Assembly (NCBI GenBank): GCA_022790755.1
Contig: JAAVXR010000024.1
Location: forward strand, 1 to 40,428
Source of the DNA: Hespellia sp.
Lineage (GTDB): Bacteria > Bacillota > Clostridia > Lachnospirales > Lachnospiraceae
Length of the DNA stretch: 40,428 nucleotides
Direction: 5' to 3'
The position numbers and the translations under genes are program-made. The notes under the pieces were generated by a model that searched no databases, was not told the DNA's origin, and saw only the letters and a program-made list of their open reading frames with translations. The number at the start of each line of letters is the position of its first letter. Positions within the stretch are counted from its first letter, which is position 1. This document shows positions 14,795-22,632 of the stretch, in pieces.

Positions 14795-16303
14795 ATGAAA
14801 CGAATCGAAAAAGTAGAACAATTTGTTCAAAAAGCAAAAGAAAGCGTTACTGCATCCGAAGTAGCCGATGCACTGCAGATTCTCCGCTGCGACGCTTCTT
14901 CCGACCTGAACAAGCTTTGCCAGCAAGATATCTTAGAAAAATCCAACACCCGCCCCGTACGTTTTTTCTTGAGCAGTGATAAAAATAGTTTCTCTGAAAT
15001 TTCGCGGAATACTGCCTCTCAAACAAACGCTGTTCAAAAGACCGAGATTGCATCTGGCGAAACCGACCTGTTATCCAGTCTTTCCCGATATAATCCGAGT
15101 CTCCGCCATGCGCTCCATCTCGCAAAAGCCGCCGTATCCTATCCACCGCACGGATTGAATATTCTAATTACTGGTGAAACCGGGGTGGGGAAAAACTTCT
15201 TGGCAGAAACCATCTGGCAGTATGCCGTAGACAAAAAATTATTTGAAAAGGGGGAGTCCATTCCCTTCGTCTCATTCTCCTGCGCAGAATATGCAGACAA
15301 CCCTCAACTTCTTTTGTCTCAGCTTTTTGGATATGTAAAAGGAGCGTTCTCCGGTGCGAACGAGACCAGATCTGGGTTACTGGAAAAAGCGAACGGTGGT
15401 ATTTTCTTCCTCGATGAAATCCACAGGCTCCCTTCTACCGGTCAGGAAATTCTCTTCACTTTAATCGACAAGGGCGTCATCCGTCGCCTTGGAGACACGG
15501 TAGACCGTCCAATTCAAGTGATGCTTCTCTGTGCGACAACAGAAGACACCAACACTGCGTTATTAAAAACATTTCTGCGGCGTATTCCTGTATCCGTCCA
15601 TATTCCCAACCTCAATGAACGTACGGTCAACGAAAAGTTTTATTTTATCCATTCTTTTCTACAGCAGGAGTCCCGACGTATCCAGCGTTCTATATACGTT
15701 TCCAGAAAAGTTCTAAAATCCCTCCTGGCCTACGAACCCAAAGGAAACATTGGTGAATTAAAAAATATTATAAATCTGTGTTGTGCCAAGGCCTATCTGA
15801 GCTGTCTGTCCAATCTGCAGAGTCCGGACGACGCAGCCAGTCTGACGATTGACCTGATTGATCTCCCGCCAAAAGTGTACAGCCAGAATCACCCTCTGGC
15901 TTTGAGTGAGGAGCAGTCACAACAGCCGTTTCTAAACGAGGAACTTCATATATCACCGGATAGCCCCTATCCCGATATTTTGCCGGACCATTCTGAGCAC
16001 AATAAAGATATTTTGAACCTTTATGGCTTTATTGAAAAGCGGATCAATGCCTATCGAAATCTTCAAATGAATTATGCAGAAATCGAGTCCCGCACAGCCC
16101 ACGATCTGGACACTTATTATAGAAATATCGCCCGGCGTCTGACATCCGATGTTCCCTCGGAAAATGCTATTATTGACGAAATCATCCCTGTTCCCTGCAA
16201 AAACGCCGCGTTAAACATTCTAAATTCTGCCGAAAAGCATTTTAACTGCACCTATTCCGAAGGATTAACCTTAGCCTTTGCTTTACATTTGCAACAGTTA
16301 TGA
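14795..16303 (+). CDS. LevR-type sigma-54 activator, N-terminal part (HTH, AAA+, start of PRD1)
   Basis: The ATG at 14795 is preceded by GGAGGG; an earlier ATG at 14783 overlaps that site. The 502-residue product has an N-terminal HTH-like region (1-60), then a sigma-54 AAA+ domain with Walker A GETGVGKN near 127-134, a GAFSGA variant of the sigma-54 contact loop at 183-188 and Walker B GGIFFLDEIH near 201-210. From about 400 it enters a PTS-regulation domain and stops abruptly after LAFALHLQQL, in mid-domain. The next frame continues the same domain with NRCANEEIVYNPN. Together 502 plus 438 residues equal a full LevR (about 940). A single lost base after TTA (CAG TTA xTG AAC) would explain the break. 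The activator should open the divergent sigma-54 promoter in response to PTS phosphorylation. Confidence 0.9.
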   Translation: MKRIEKVEQFVQKAKESVTASEVADALQILRCDASSDLNKLCQQDILEKSNTRPVRFFLSSDKNSFSEISRNTASQTNAVQKTEIASGETDLLSSLSRYNPSLRHALHLAKAAVSYPPHGLNILITGETGVGKNFLAETIWQYAVDKKLFEKGESIPFVSFSCAEYADNPQLLLSQLFGYVKGAFSGANETRSGLLEKANGGIFFLDEIHRLPSTGQEILFTLIDKGVIRRLGDTVDRPIQVMLLCATTEDTNTALLKTFLRRIPVSVHIPNLNERTVNEKFYFIHSFLQQESRRIQRSIYVSRKVLKSLLAYEPKGNIGELKNIINLCCAKAYLSCLSNLQSPDDAASLTIDLIDLPPKVYSQNHPLALSEEQSQQPFLNEELHISPDSPYPDILPDHSEHNKDILNLYGFIEKRINAYRNLQMNYAEIESRTAHDLDTYYRNIARRLTSDVPSENAIIDEIIPVPCKNAALNILNSAEKHFNCTYSEGLTLAFALHLQQL

Positions 16304-17616
16304 ACCGTTGTGCAAATGAGGAGATTGTATACAATCCAAATCTAGAAAATATTAAAAAAGACTGTTATCTCGAAATGGAATTCTTGAAAAAGATACAGCC
16401 TTCTGTTGCACAAATACTGAATGCCCCCATTCCAGAAGACGAGCTTGGCTTCTGGGCGATGTTCTTAAAACAGAAAAGCTTGCCTCAGACAAAAACAGCG
16501 CGCGTCGGTTTGATCGTAGCTACCCATGGAACCAACACCGCCTCCAGCATGGCCACTCTCGCTAACGAATTGATTCACGAATACTGCGCCTACTCCCTAG
16601 ATGTTCCTGCATATCAGACAAAAGAAGATATGTTTTTAGATTTACAACAATTGATGCGAAAAGTGGACAATGGACGCGGAATCCTCCTTCTCGCCGACAT
16701 GGGAACTCTCGCCAATTGTGAGGATCGCCTTATGTCAGCTACAGGAATTGAATGCAAGATTATCCCAAATGTAAGCTCAACGCTCGTCCTGGAAGCCGTG
16801 AAAACCATTGTATCCACCAATGAACCTCTGGAAGCTGTCTACAGTAGGATATATTATGATTATTATCAGGCAATCTCAACTTCCTTCAAACGCCATTTTT
16901 TTAACGAAAAACCTGGGATAATCGAAGAATCTCTAGTAGAAAATTCACGTGCAATTATCATTACACTCTGTTCTACCGGTTATGGAGGAGCCACAAAAAT
17001 AAAAGAAATTCTGGAACAGGCATTTGCGGACTACCCTGGATTGCAGATTGTGGCCATGAGCGTGCGGGATGATATTAACAGCTTTGTCCAACATTTAGCA
17101 AAAGGAAAGCTGAAATTGATTATAGGCAGTTTCTCTCTGGATATACCAGGCGTCTCACAGATGGGCGTAGATACCGTATTTCACAAAGAAGGACTGATCA
17201 AGATTCGAAAACTCCTGGATTCTTCACCGGATCATATACCCGATGAAGAGCCAGTCTTTTTTGAGGAAGAAGAGATTTTTAAGCTTCTGACGAAAGAATG
17301 CCGAAATTTCACTCCCAGTATTCCGACGGAAACTGCAATCACGGCGTGTCGAAAATTTTGTCACAAGGCCAAAGATCTGTTGTCCCCAGCAGGTGCAACA
17401 GACAGCTATTATCTGAATCTATCCATTCATTTTCTCTGTATGTTGGAACGGCTGGAAACTTCTCATACAGATGAAACACCAGAATGGGGCGATTCGATCA
17501 TCCGACGCAACCATAACTTGTACTTAAAACTCAAAGAAGTGTTGCGGGAACTCTGCGAACCACTCGGATACCAAGTGCCCAAGAGTGAGCTATGCTATTT
17601 CCTACAAATTTTATAA
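16300..17616 (+). CDS. LevR-type activator, C-terminal part (rest of PRD1, EIIA- and EIIB-like domains, PRD2)
   Basis: The frame opens at an ATG overlapping the previous stop (ATGA, 16300-16303), a -1 shift, with no ribosome binding site of its own. The sequence begins within PRD1 (IVYNPNLENIKKD, IPEDELGFW). It goes on with an EIIA-mannose-like domain (VGLIVATHGTNTASSMA, His of THG near residue 77), an EIIB-galactitol-like stretch (IIITLCSTGYGGATK, with the Cys) and a PRD2 (SIHFLCMLERL). These are the phosphorylation-sensing parts of LevR, normally one polypeptide with the preceding AAA+ domain. Possible explanations are a sequencing error, a real inactivating frameshift, or two coupled polypeptides. 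Frameshifting to the joined product is also possible. Confidence 0.88.
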   Translation: MNRCANEEIVYNPNLENIKKDCYLEMEFLKKIQPSVAQILNAPIPEDELGFWAMFLKQKSLPQTKTARVGLIVATHGTNTASSMATLANELIHEYCAYSLDVPAYQTKEDMFLDLQQLMRKVDNGRGILLLADMGTLANCEDRLMSATGIECKIIPNVSSTLVLEAVKTIVSTNEPLEAVYSRIYYDYYQAISTSFKRHFFNEKPGIIEESLVENSRAIIITLCSTGYGGATKIKEILEQAFADYPGLQIVAMSVRDDINSFVQHLAKGKLKLIIGSFSLDIPGVSQMGVDTVFHKEGLIKIRKLLDSSPDHIPDEEPVFFEEEEIFKLLTKECRNFTPSIPTETAITACRKFCHKAKDLLSPAGATDSYYLNLSIHFLCMLERLETSHTDETPEWGDSIIRRNHNLYLKLKEVLRELCEPLGYQVPKSELCYFLQIL

Positions 17617-17735
17617 TACAACAATAAATTGGCGCGGTTTTTGCTCTCTATTCTTATATCGTAATTCTGTTGCAACAAAACTCTTTTTCAGGATAACTTA
17701 CCATTCAGATACAACCACAAAGGAGATTCTTTGCA

Positions 17736-18026
17736 ATGCTGACCGAAAAGATAACGATTTGCAATCCTTCAGGGCTTCATGCCCGTCCTGCAAGCCAATT
17801 TGTTTATATAGCCGGGCTTTTTCAAAGTTCGATCTTTTTCCGAAAAGTGGGCGACGACACGCTTTACAATGCAAAGTCCATCCTCTCAGTTCTGACTGCC
17901 TGTGTTAAATTCCAGATGGAAATCGAACTACAGATTAACGGACCGGACGAAGAAGCTGCGTTTCGTACAATTTGCGCCGCCGTAGAGAATGGATTCGGAG
18001 AAGCAATAAAAGACCATCCACCTTGA
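17736..18026 (+). CDS. HPr-family phosphocarrier protein
   Basis: This 96-residue protein has GLHARPAS with the phosphorylated His at about residue 15, and AKSILSVL containing the serine equivalent to regulatory Ser46. AAAGGAG precedes the ATG. It follows the LevR-type frames by 119 bases on the same strand, so it is a dedicated or second HPr for this PTS rather than the general ptsH next to ptsI. It would feed phosphate to IIA and perhaps to the activator's PRD and EIIA domains. The stop lies inside the terminator stem. Confidence 0.92.
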   Translation: MLTEKITICNPSGLHARPASQFVYIAGLFQSSIFFRKVGDDTLYNAKSILSVLTACVKFQMEIELQINGPDEEAAFRTICAAVENGFGEAIKDHPP

Positions 18027-18060
18027 TATGCCCTTATCAAGTGGATGGCCTTTCCCCTTT
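18013..18060. terminator. Bidirectional terminator between HPr and thioesterase genes
   Basis: CCATCCACCTTGATA (18013-18027) pairs with TATCAAGTGGATGG (18034-18047) with one wobble. CCTTTCCCCTTTT follows on the plus strand and TCTTTTATTG on the minus strand. It overlaps the last codons of the HPr gene and serves both convergent genes. Confidence 0.85.
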
Positions 18061-18080
18061 TATAATTTTCCTTTTCACGG

Positions 18081-18782
18081 CTACTTAAACTCCACCACCG
18101 CATACGGTTTCTCTTCCCCATCGCACAACACTACCACAGTCCTGCCCTCCTCATTCGCCACTTGGGGATAAATCATATCTCCCAGGACGGCGGCTTTCCG
18201 ATATTCTACCCGAAGTTTACGAACTTCCAAGTCTTTCGGCAACACTTCCTGTGCCATCTGCACATACTGACAGTTATTGACATGCTCATTGGTGTCAATA
18301 TGCTCCCGCCTCACAGGAAATGCAGGCATGCTTTCCCCTTCCTGCGGCAACAAAATTTTCCGCTTTTCCAATACCATATCTAGCGGGGGCTCCTGTCCAT
18401 ATGGTGCAATATCCTCTGGACACAACCGCGCAGGATGTCCTGTTTTTATATCCAAATAAATCCATACAGAATAAGCCCGCGCCACCCATGTTTTCGCCCC
18501 ATCCAACATGACAAAATTACGGTATCCAAAAAACTTGTCAAATCCACATGCAAAAGTCCCAACGGTAATCTTTTCTCCTAACTCCGGATATCTGCGAATC
18601 TCGATCTGCCAGTAGGAAAGAAGCCAAGCACGATGCCGTTCTCCCAGTGCTTGCAACCCGCAGCCAATATCCTCCGACTGAAAAGTACTGCAATCCTGAA
18701 AATAATTGATCAGAGATGGCAGCGTCATCGTTCCTCTGTGATCTATTTCACTGTATCTTACTCGTCCATCAAATGTATACAT
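18081..18782 (-). CDS. Acyl-ACP thioesterase (FatA/FatB-like, double hot-dog)
   Basis: This 233-residue protein releases fatty acids from acyl carrier protein. The N-terminal hot-dog has RYSEIDHRGTMTLPSLINYFQD, and the second has the catalytic region HIDTNEHVNNCQYVQMA (Asn/His). Length is normal for bacterial members. AAGGAAGGA precedes the ATG. It is apparently transcribed alone toward the shared terminator. Confidence 0.9.
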   Translation of the reverse strand: MYTFDGRVRYSEIDHRGTMTLPSLINYFQDCSTFQSEDIGCGLQALGERHRAWLLSYWQIEIRRYPELGEKITVGTFACGFDKFFGYRNFVMLDGAKTWVARAYSVWIYLDIKTGHPARLCPEDIAPYGQEPPLDMVLEKRKILLPQEGESMPAFPVRREHIDTNEHVNNCQYVQMAQEVLPKDLEVRKLRVEYRKAAVLGDMIYPQVANEEGRTVVVLCDGEEKPYAVVEFK

Positions 18783-18818
18783 ATCTTTTCCTTCCTTACA
18801 TTGTATTTCATCAAAATG

Positions 18819-18896
18819 GACAGTTCCCCATCGCCTTTCATCATTATGGGGGACTGCCCCCTCCTACCATCTTTCGTTAAGAGGGACTGTCCCCTC
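18819..18896. repeat. Three GGGGACAGTCCC-type short palindromic repeats
   Basis: Near-palindromic units lie at 18819-18830 (GACAGTTCCCC), 18848-18861 (GGGGGACTGCCCCC) and 18881-18896 (GAGGGACTGTCCCCTC), about 30 bases apart. The last overlaps the 3' end of the cation-efflux gene. Read on the minus strand they follow that gene and may fold into consecutive hairpins. There is no clear T-run. Confidence 0.6.
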
Positions 18897-20088
18897 TGTC
18901 TCCTTTGTCTCCTCTACCTCCCACGTAACTGTGCTCAACAGTAATCACACATTGATACCTCGCATCAATTTCCTGCAACCGGCGAACCAGTTCCTGCTGC
19001 AGGGTACTTTTCTGCTCTTCCGTATAGCTATACGGAACCACCATATCAAAAATAACATTAATCTGATTTTCACCGGCCACTACGCGGAGGTCATGTACAC
19101 TGGCATGCGGATCTAATTCCGACATAATTTCATCTACTTGCGTTCGAATCAACAAAATCGCTTCATTTCTGGTTTCGATCGGGTCCATGTGAATGACCAA
19201 AAAAATTCCTAGTTCTTCGACCGCATTTTTCTCAATTCTGTCGATAATCTCATGCGATTTTTCCACATCCGTGTCATTCGGGACTTCTGCATGAATACTT
19301 GCCATGCTACGGTTAGGACCATAATTATGTACAATCAAATCATGTGTCCCTTCAATTCCATCGTATTTTTCCACATATTTTTTAATCCGATCATAGATTT
19401 CTGGGTCCACCGCTTCCCCAATCAACGGCTCCAGCGTATCTTTTGCAATAGAAAATCCGGCCCACATCACCAGAAGCGCCACGCCTAGCCCCACAAAACC
19501 ATCAATATTAATCCCGGTAATCCGAAAGAAAATCAGCGATAGAATCGTGGCCGCCGTGGTAACCACATCTCCCATGGAATCCGTAAAAACCGCCATCATC
19601 ACTTTAGAATCTATCTTTTCTCCCAGTTTTCGATTAAAAATACCGAGCCATAACTTTACACCAACCGAAAGAATCAAAATGCATACAGAAATCAACTGAA
19701 AACGCAGAATCTCCGGGTTTTTTATCTTAGAAATGGAATCTTTTAGAAAAGTAAAACCTACTTCCATAATCAAAAATGATACAATAAGCGCTGCAATATA
19801 CTCGATTCTTCCGTGTCCGAAGGGATGATCTTCATCCGCTGGCTTACTGGCCATTTTCACACCGATATAGCTGATCACAGAAGAACCAGCATCCGATAAG
19901 TTATTAAATGCATCCGCCATAACGGAAATACTATGTAAAAAGAACCCCACCGATAATTTTACTACAAACAAAAAAATATTACAAAAGATGCCCACCATAC
20001 TGGCCAGCACTCCATAGGCTGTACGGACGGACACCTTTTCTACAACTTGATAATCTTTGATAAAAAATCTCACCAAAAATTCTGTCAT
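18877..20088 (-). CDS. Cation diffusion facilitator (CDF) efflux transporter
   Basis: This 403-residue protein has six membrane helices and a cytoplasmic C-terminal domain. Metal-site residues are visible in helix 2 (ADAFNNLSDAGSS) and helix 5 (DSMGD), with DHPFGHGRIEY between. The DxxxD pattern of helix 5, rather than HxxxD, points to manganese or iron rather than zinc (inference from family). The last dozen residues (GGRGDKGDRGDSPS) are low complexity and encoded by the short palindromic repeat at 18881-18896, so the natural C-terminus seems to have been extended by repeat insertion. The gene starts 15 bases after spoIIR ends, so co-transcription with spoIIR is possible. Confidence 0.92.
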   Translation of the reverse strand: MTEFLVRFFIKDYQVVEKVSVRTAYGVLASMVGIFCNIFLFVVKLSVGFFLHSISVMADAFNNLSDAGSSVISYIGVKMASKPADEDHPFGHGRIEYIAALIVSFLIMEVGFTFLKDSISKIKNPEILRFQLISVCILILSVGVKLWLGIFNRKLGEKIDSKVMMAVFTDSMGDVVTTAATILSLIFFRITGINIDGFVGLGVALLVMWAGFSIAKDTLEPLIGEAVDPEIYDRIKKYVEKYDGIEGTHDLIVHNYGPNRSMASIHAEVPNDTDVEKSHEIIDRIEKNAVEELGIFLVIHMDPIETRNEAILLIRTQVDEIMSELDPHASVHDLRVVAGENQINVIFDMVVPYSYTEEQKSTLQQELVRRLQEIDARYQCVITVEHSYVGGRGDKGDRGDSPS

Positions 20089-20103
20089 TCGTTACCACTC
20101 CAA

Positions 20104-20757
20104 TCATTTTTCTAGACGATCCAGAAAGAAGCTTCGAATCCTGACATCTGAGTCTGATGTAAACAGCTCATATTCTTCTTCCGTAAGTACTTGCTTCAAC
20201 TCCTCTTTGCCTTCTTCCGGCACTACCGCATGAACCGCATCCAGAAAACACAGATTCGGGTAAAGCACACACCACCAGTTATGGCCTTTCGCCGCACCAA
20301 TCTCAATACGAAGAGCCTCATAATTCCCAGCGGGGAATGTCACATCCCCGTAAGTTTTTTCCGGAAAATAGCAGGTAGTTACAGCCGCACTCACCGGGTA
20401 ATCGTACCCTTGCGCCTCGATCTCTTCCGCACACATTTCCTCGATCTCATCAGAGTGTTCCCGCAACCACATCCGTGTCTGATCTACATCCAAATCTTCC
20501 GGAAGGCAAACCTTCATCCAGTCAAGAACGCGTTCTTTCACCGTCATTTTCAAAGCCTGATCTTCCTCACTATCACTGTTTGCCAAAATGTGAAACCGCA
20601 ACACTTCCTGCGCTAAATGCTCCTGCGCCTGTGCCAGCAACACTTCCTGCCTGGCGTCCACAACTCCTCCTGTAATCAGAGCCGCAATCACAAGAGACAG
20701 CAGAATGATGCAGACCTTTGTCATATCCACTTTATATTTTAGATTAAAATTTCTCAT
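20104..20757 (-). CDS. spoIIR: Stage II sporulation protein R
   Basis: The ATG at 20757 has GGAAGGGAG upstream; a longer start at 20850 is less likely. The 217-residue protein has an N-terminal membrane or signal segment (VCIILLSLVIAALITGG) followed by the SpoIIR domain, with VLRFHILANSDSEEDQ, KMTVKERVLDWM, and FPAGNYEALRIEIGAAKGHNWWCVLYPNLC. SpoIIR is made in the forespore and secreted to trigger SpoIIGA-dependent processing of pro-sigma-E. Its presence marks a spore-former. It lies 113 bases downstream of the GntR gene. I found no convincing sigma-F promoter. Confidence 0.93.
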   Translation of the reverse strand: MRNFNLKYKVDMTKVCIILLSLVIAALITGGVVDARQEVLLAQAQEHLAQEVLRFHILANSDSEEDQALKMTVKERVLDWMKVCLPEDLDVDQTRMWLREHSDEIEEMCAEEIEAQGYDYPVSAAVTTCYFPEKTYGDVTFPAGNYEALRIEIGAAKGHNWWCVLYPNLCFLDAVHAVVPEEGKEELKQVLTEEEYELFTSDSDVRIRSFFLDRLEK

Positions 20758-20870
20758 AGTATGTATCTCCCTTCCAAATATTTCCCCGTTGCTGCAGTCC
20801 ATACATCGGACTGCCTCTCGGGTACATTTCCTTCTAATGGGAGTATGCACAATATCAAAGAATTTTAAAC

Positions 20871-21548
20871 CTAATTTTCCTTCTTCTGAATCATTTCCAT
20901 AATAACATTGACCTGATTATCAATATGCTGATTGATAATCTTCGCTGCTTCCTCCTGATCTCGATTGACTATCCGTTCAATAATATCCTGATGCTCGTTC
21001 AGAAGAGCCCTGTGAAATTCCTCTCGCTTTAAATATTCTGCACGGTAACGGTACATCTGCTCCCGTAAATTGTTCAACAACTGAATCAATCTGTCATTTC
21101 CGGTTGCACGGAAAATCACATCATGAAATGCTTCGTCCGCATCCGCTACCTCTGTGATATCCTGTCTTCCCAATATTTTTCCAAAATCATCCGCCACCTG
21201 GCGTAATTCCTGTATCTCTCTTTGTGAAATCCGTTCACAGGCAAGTTTTACGGCAAACTCTTCCAGTACTCTGCGTACTTCCAGGACATCACGCATACTT
21301 TTTTCCGTAATATCCGCCACTTCCGCCCCTCTTCGCGGAATCATCAGCACGAGCCCCTCCAGCTCCAATTTATGCATGGCTTCTCGGACTGGAGTTCTGC
21401 TTACCCCCAGTCTATTCGCCAATTGAATTTCCATCAGACGCTCTCCCGGTTTTAATTCCCCACGAAGAATCTCCTGGCGTAAAGTGTGAAACACCACGTC
21501 CCGAAGCGGCAGATATTCCTCTTTCCGGTCTTCAAATCTCAGTCCCAT
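20871..21548 (-). CDS. GntR-family transcriptional regulator (FadR/FCD type)
   Basis: This 225-residue protein has an N-terminal winged helix (LKPGERLMEIQLANRLGVSRTPVREAMHKLELEGLV) and an all-helical FCD effector domain (LEVRRVLEEFAVKLACERI, FHDVIFRATGNDRL, NEHQDIIERI). FCD proteins bind small acids, often via a metal site formed by Asp/His residues. It starts three bases after ispE stops, with AGGAGG upstream, so it is co-transcribed with ispE. Targets are not apparent from the sequence. Confidence 0.93.
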   Translation of the reverse strand: MGLRFEDRKEEYLPLRDVVFHTLRQEILRGELKPGERLMEIQLANRLGVSRTPVREAMHKLELEGLVLMIPRRGAEVADITEKSMRDVLEVRRVLEEFAVKLACERISQREIQELRQVADDFGKILGRQDITEVADADEAFHDVIFRATGNDRLIQLLNNLREQMYRYRAEYLKREEFHRALLNEHQDIIERIVNRDQEEAAKIINQHIDNQVNVIMEMIQKKEN

Positions 21549-21551
21549 CCT

Positions 21552-22427
21552 CTATTTCCTCCTGACACCATGTACATTCGTCACATATACTTGACGCGCA
21601 AGCCCCAGATCATAGATCCGTTTCTGCGCCTTCTTTGCCACATAACGCTCCTCAAAAATCCCGAATACAGTTGGCCCGCTTCCACTCATCATTGCATTCA
21701 GAGCCCCTTCTTCTATCATTACACGTTTGATATTATCAATCACCGGATAATTTTGAACCGTCACCTGCTCCAATACATTTCCCATGCAAGCTGCTACTTT
21801 CCTGAGAGACCCTTCCCTCAAACCTACCATAATTCCATCAATATCAGGATGATTCCAACTGTCTTTGGAATCCAGAGCCTCGTAAACATCTTTTGTTGAA
21901 ACACTGATCGGCGGTTTTGCAATCAACACCACACATTTCATCAATGCCGGAAGCTCGGTCAGTTTTTCACCGATCCCTTCCGCCAGCACTGTTCCCCGCA
22001 TGATACAATATGGAACATCCGCCCCCAATTTGAGACCACGCTCCATCAATTCCTCCATGGACAACGACAGATCGTACATTTTATTCATCCCAAACAACAC
22101 TGCAGCCGCATTTGTACTGCCGCCCGCCATACCAGCGGCAACCGGAATGTGCTTCTTCAATGTAATAGAAATTCCACCTGGAATATCAAATTCTTTCATC
22201 AACAGCTCCGCCGCCTGATACGCAATATTATTCTCGTTTACTGGTAGAAAATACAGATTTGTCTTTAAATCAATCCCCGGTTCCTCTTTTTTCTTTAAAA
22301 AGACATTGTCGTACAGATAAATTGATTGCATAATCATCCGCACGTCATGATAACCATTCTCTCTTCTTCCTAGTACATCCAAACCCAAATTAATTTTTGC
22401 CAGGGCTTTCAGCTCCATTTCTCTCAT
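21552..22427 (-). CDS. ispE: 4-diphosphocytidyl-2-C-methyl-D-erythritol kinase
   Basis: This 291-residue GHMP kinase phosphorylates CDP-methylerythritol in the non-mevalonate isoprenoid pathway. Motifs are AKINLGLDVLGRRENGYHD, the ATP-binding VAAGMAGGSTNAAAVL and SGSGPTVFGIF near the C-terminus. The start at 22427 (MREMELKALAK) has AAGGGG upstream; the longer frame to 22667 would overlap the SipL-like gene and repeat DNA. The downstream GntR gene is almost contiguous. Confidence 0.93.
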   Translation of the reverse strand: MREMELKALAKINLGLDVLGRRENGYHDVRMIMQSIYLYDNVFLKKKEEPGIDLKTNLYFLPVNENNIAYQAAELLMKEFDIPGGISITLKKHIPVAAGMAGGSTNAAAVLFGMNKMYDLSLSMEELMERGLKLGADVPYCIMRGTVLAEGIGEKLTELPALMKCVVLIAKPPISVSTKDVYEALDSKDSWNHPDIDGIMVGLREGSLRKVAACMGNVLEQVTVQNYPVIDNIKRVMIEEGALNAMMSGSGPTVFGIFEERYVAKKAQKRIYDLGLARQVYVTNVHGVRRK

Positions 22428-22464
22428 CTGTTTTCCCCTTGTATATTGTATACACTTTTTTTGA

Positions 22465-22590
22465 CATATCCAAAGGGCATACGTTATGTATGCCCTGTTT
22501 ATCCCGTATCCCTCCATGATACCGTCCATTGATACACCCAAATGGCACACCATATTACAGGCCCCTTTCAGGGCGGGCGGACTTAGTCTA
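22465..22590. repeat. Two further copies of the CCCAAAGGGCACACC repeat, one with a perfect hairpin
   Basis: Copy one (22465-22496) contains AGGGCATAC-GTTAT-GTATGCCCT, a perfect 9-bp stem. Copy two (about 22535-22580) reads CCCAAATGGCACACC then ATATTACAGGCCCC, like the left window edge. They fill most of the space between the SipL-like gene and ispE. No T-run follows, so a terminator role is uncertain. Confidence 0.55.
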
Positions 22591-22632
22591 TCAGAATATA
22601 TCATATCTATTTTTGTTACAAATGTAAAGCCT

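Noticed and set aside
14795-14900. Asn after the Walker A lysine (GKN) as a sign of a dead ATPase
   Set aside because: Sigma-54 activators often have Glu, Asp or other residues there (for example GKE in NtrC), so it is not a defect.
18877-18915. RGDSP and RGDK strings at the C-terminus of the cation-efflux protein, like integrin-binding motifs
   Set aside because: They come from translation of a DNA repeat, and the CDF C-terminal domain faces the cytoplasm, so contact with host integrins is not expected.
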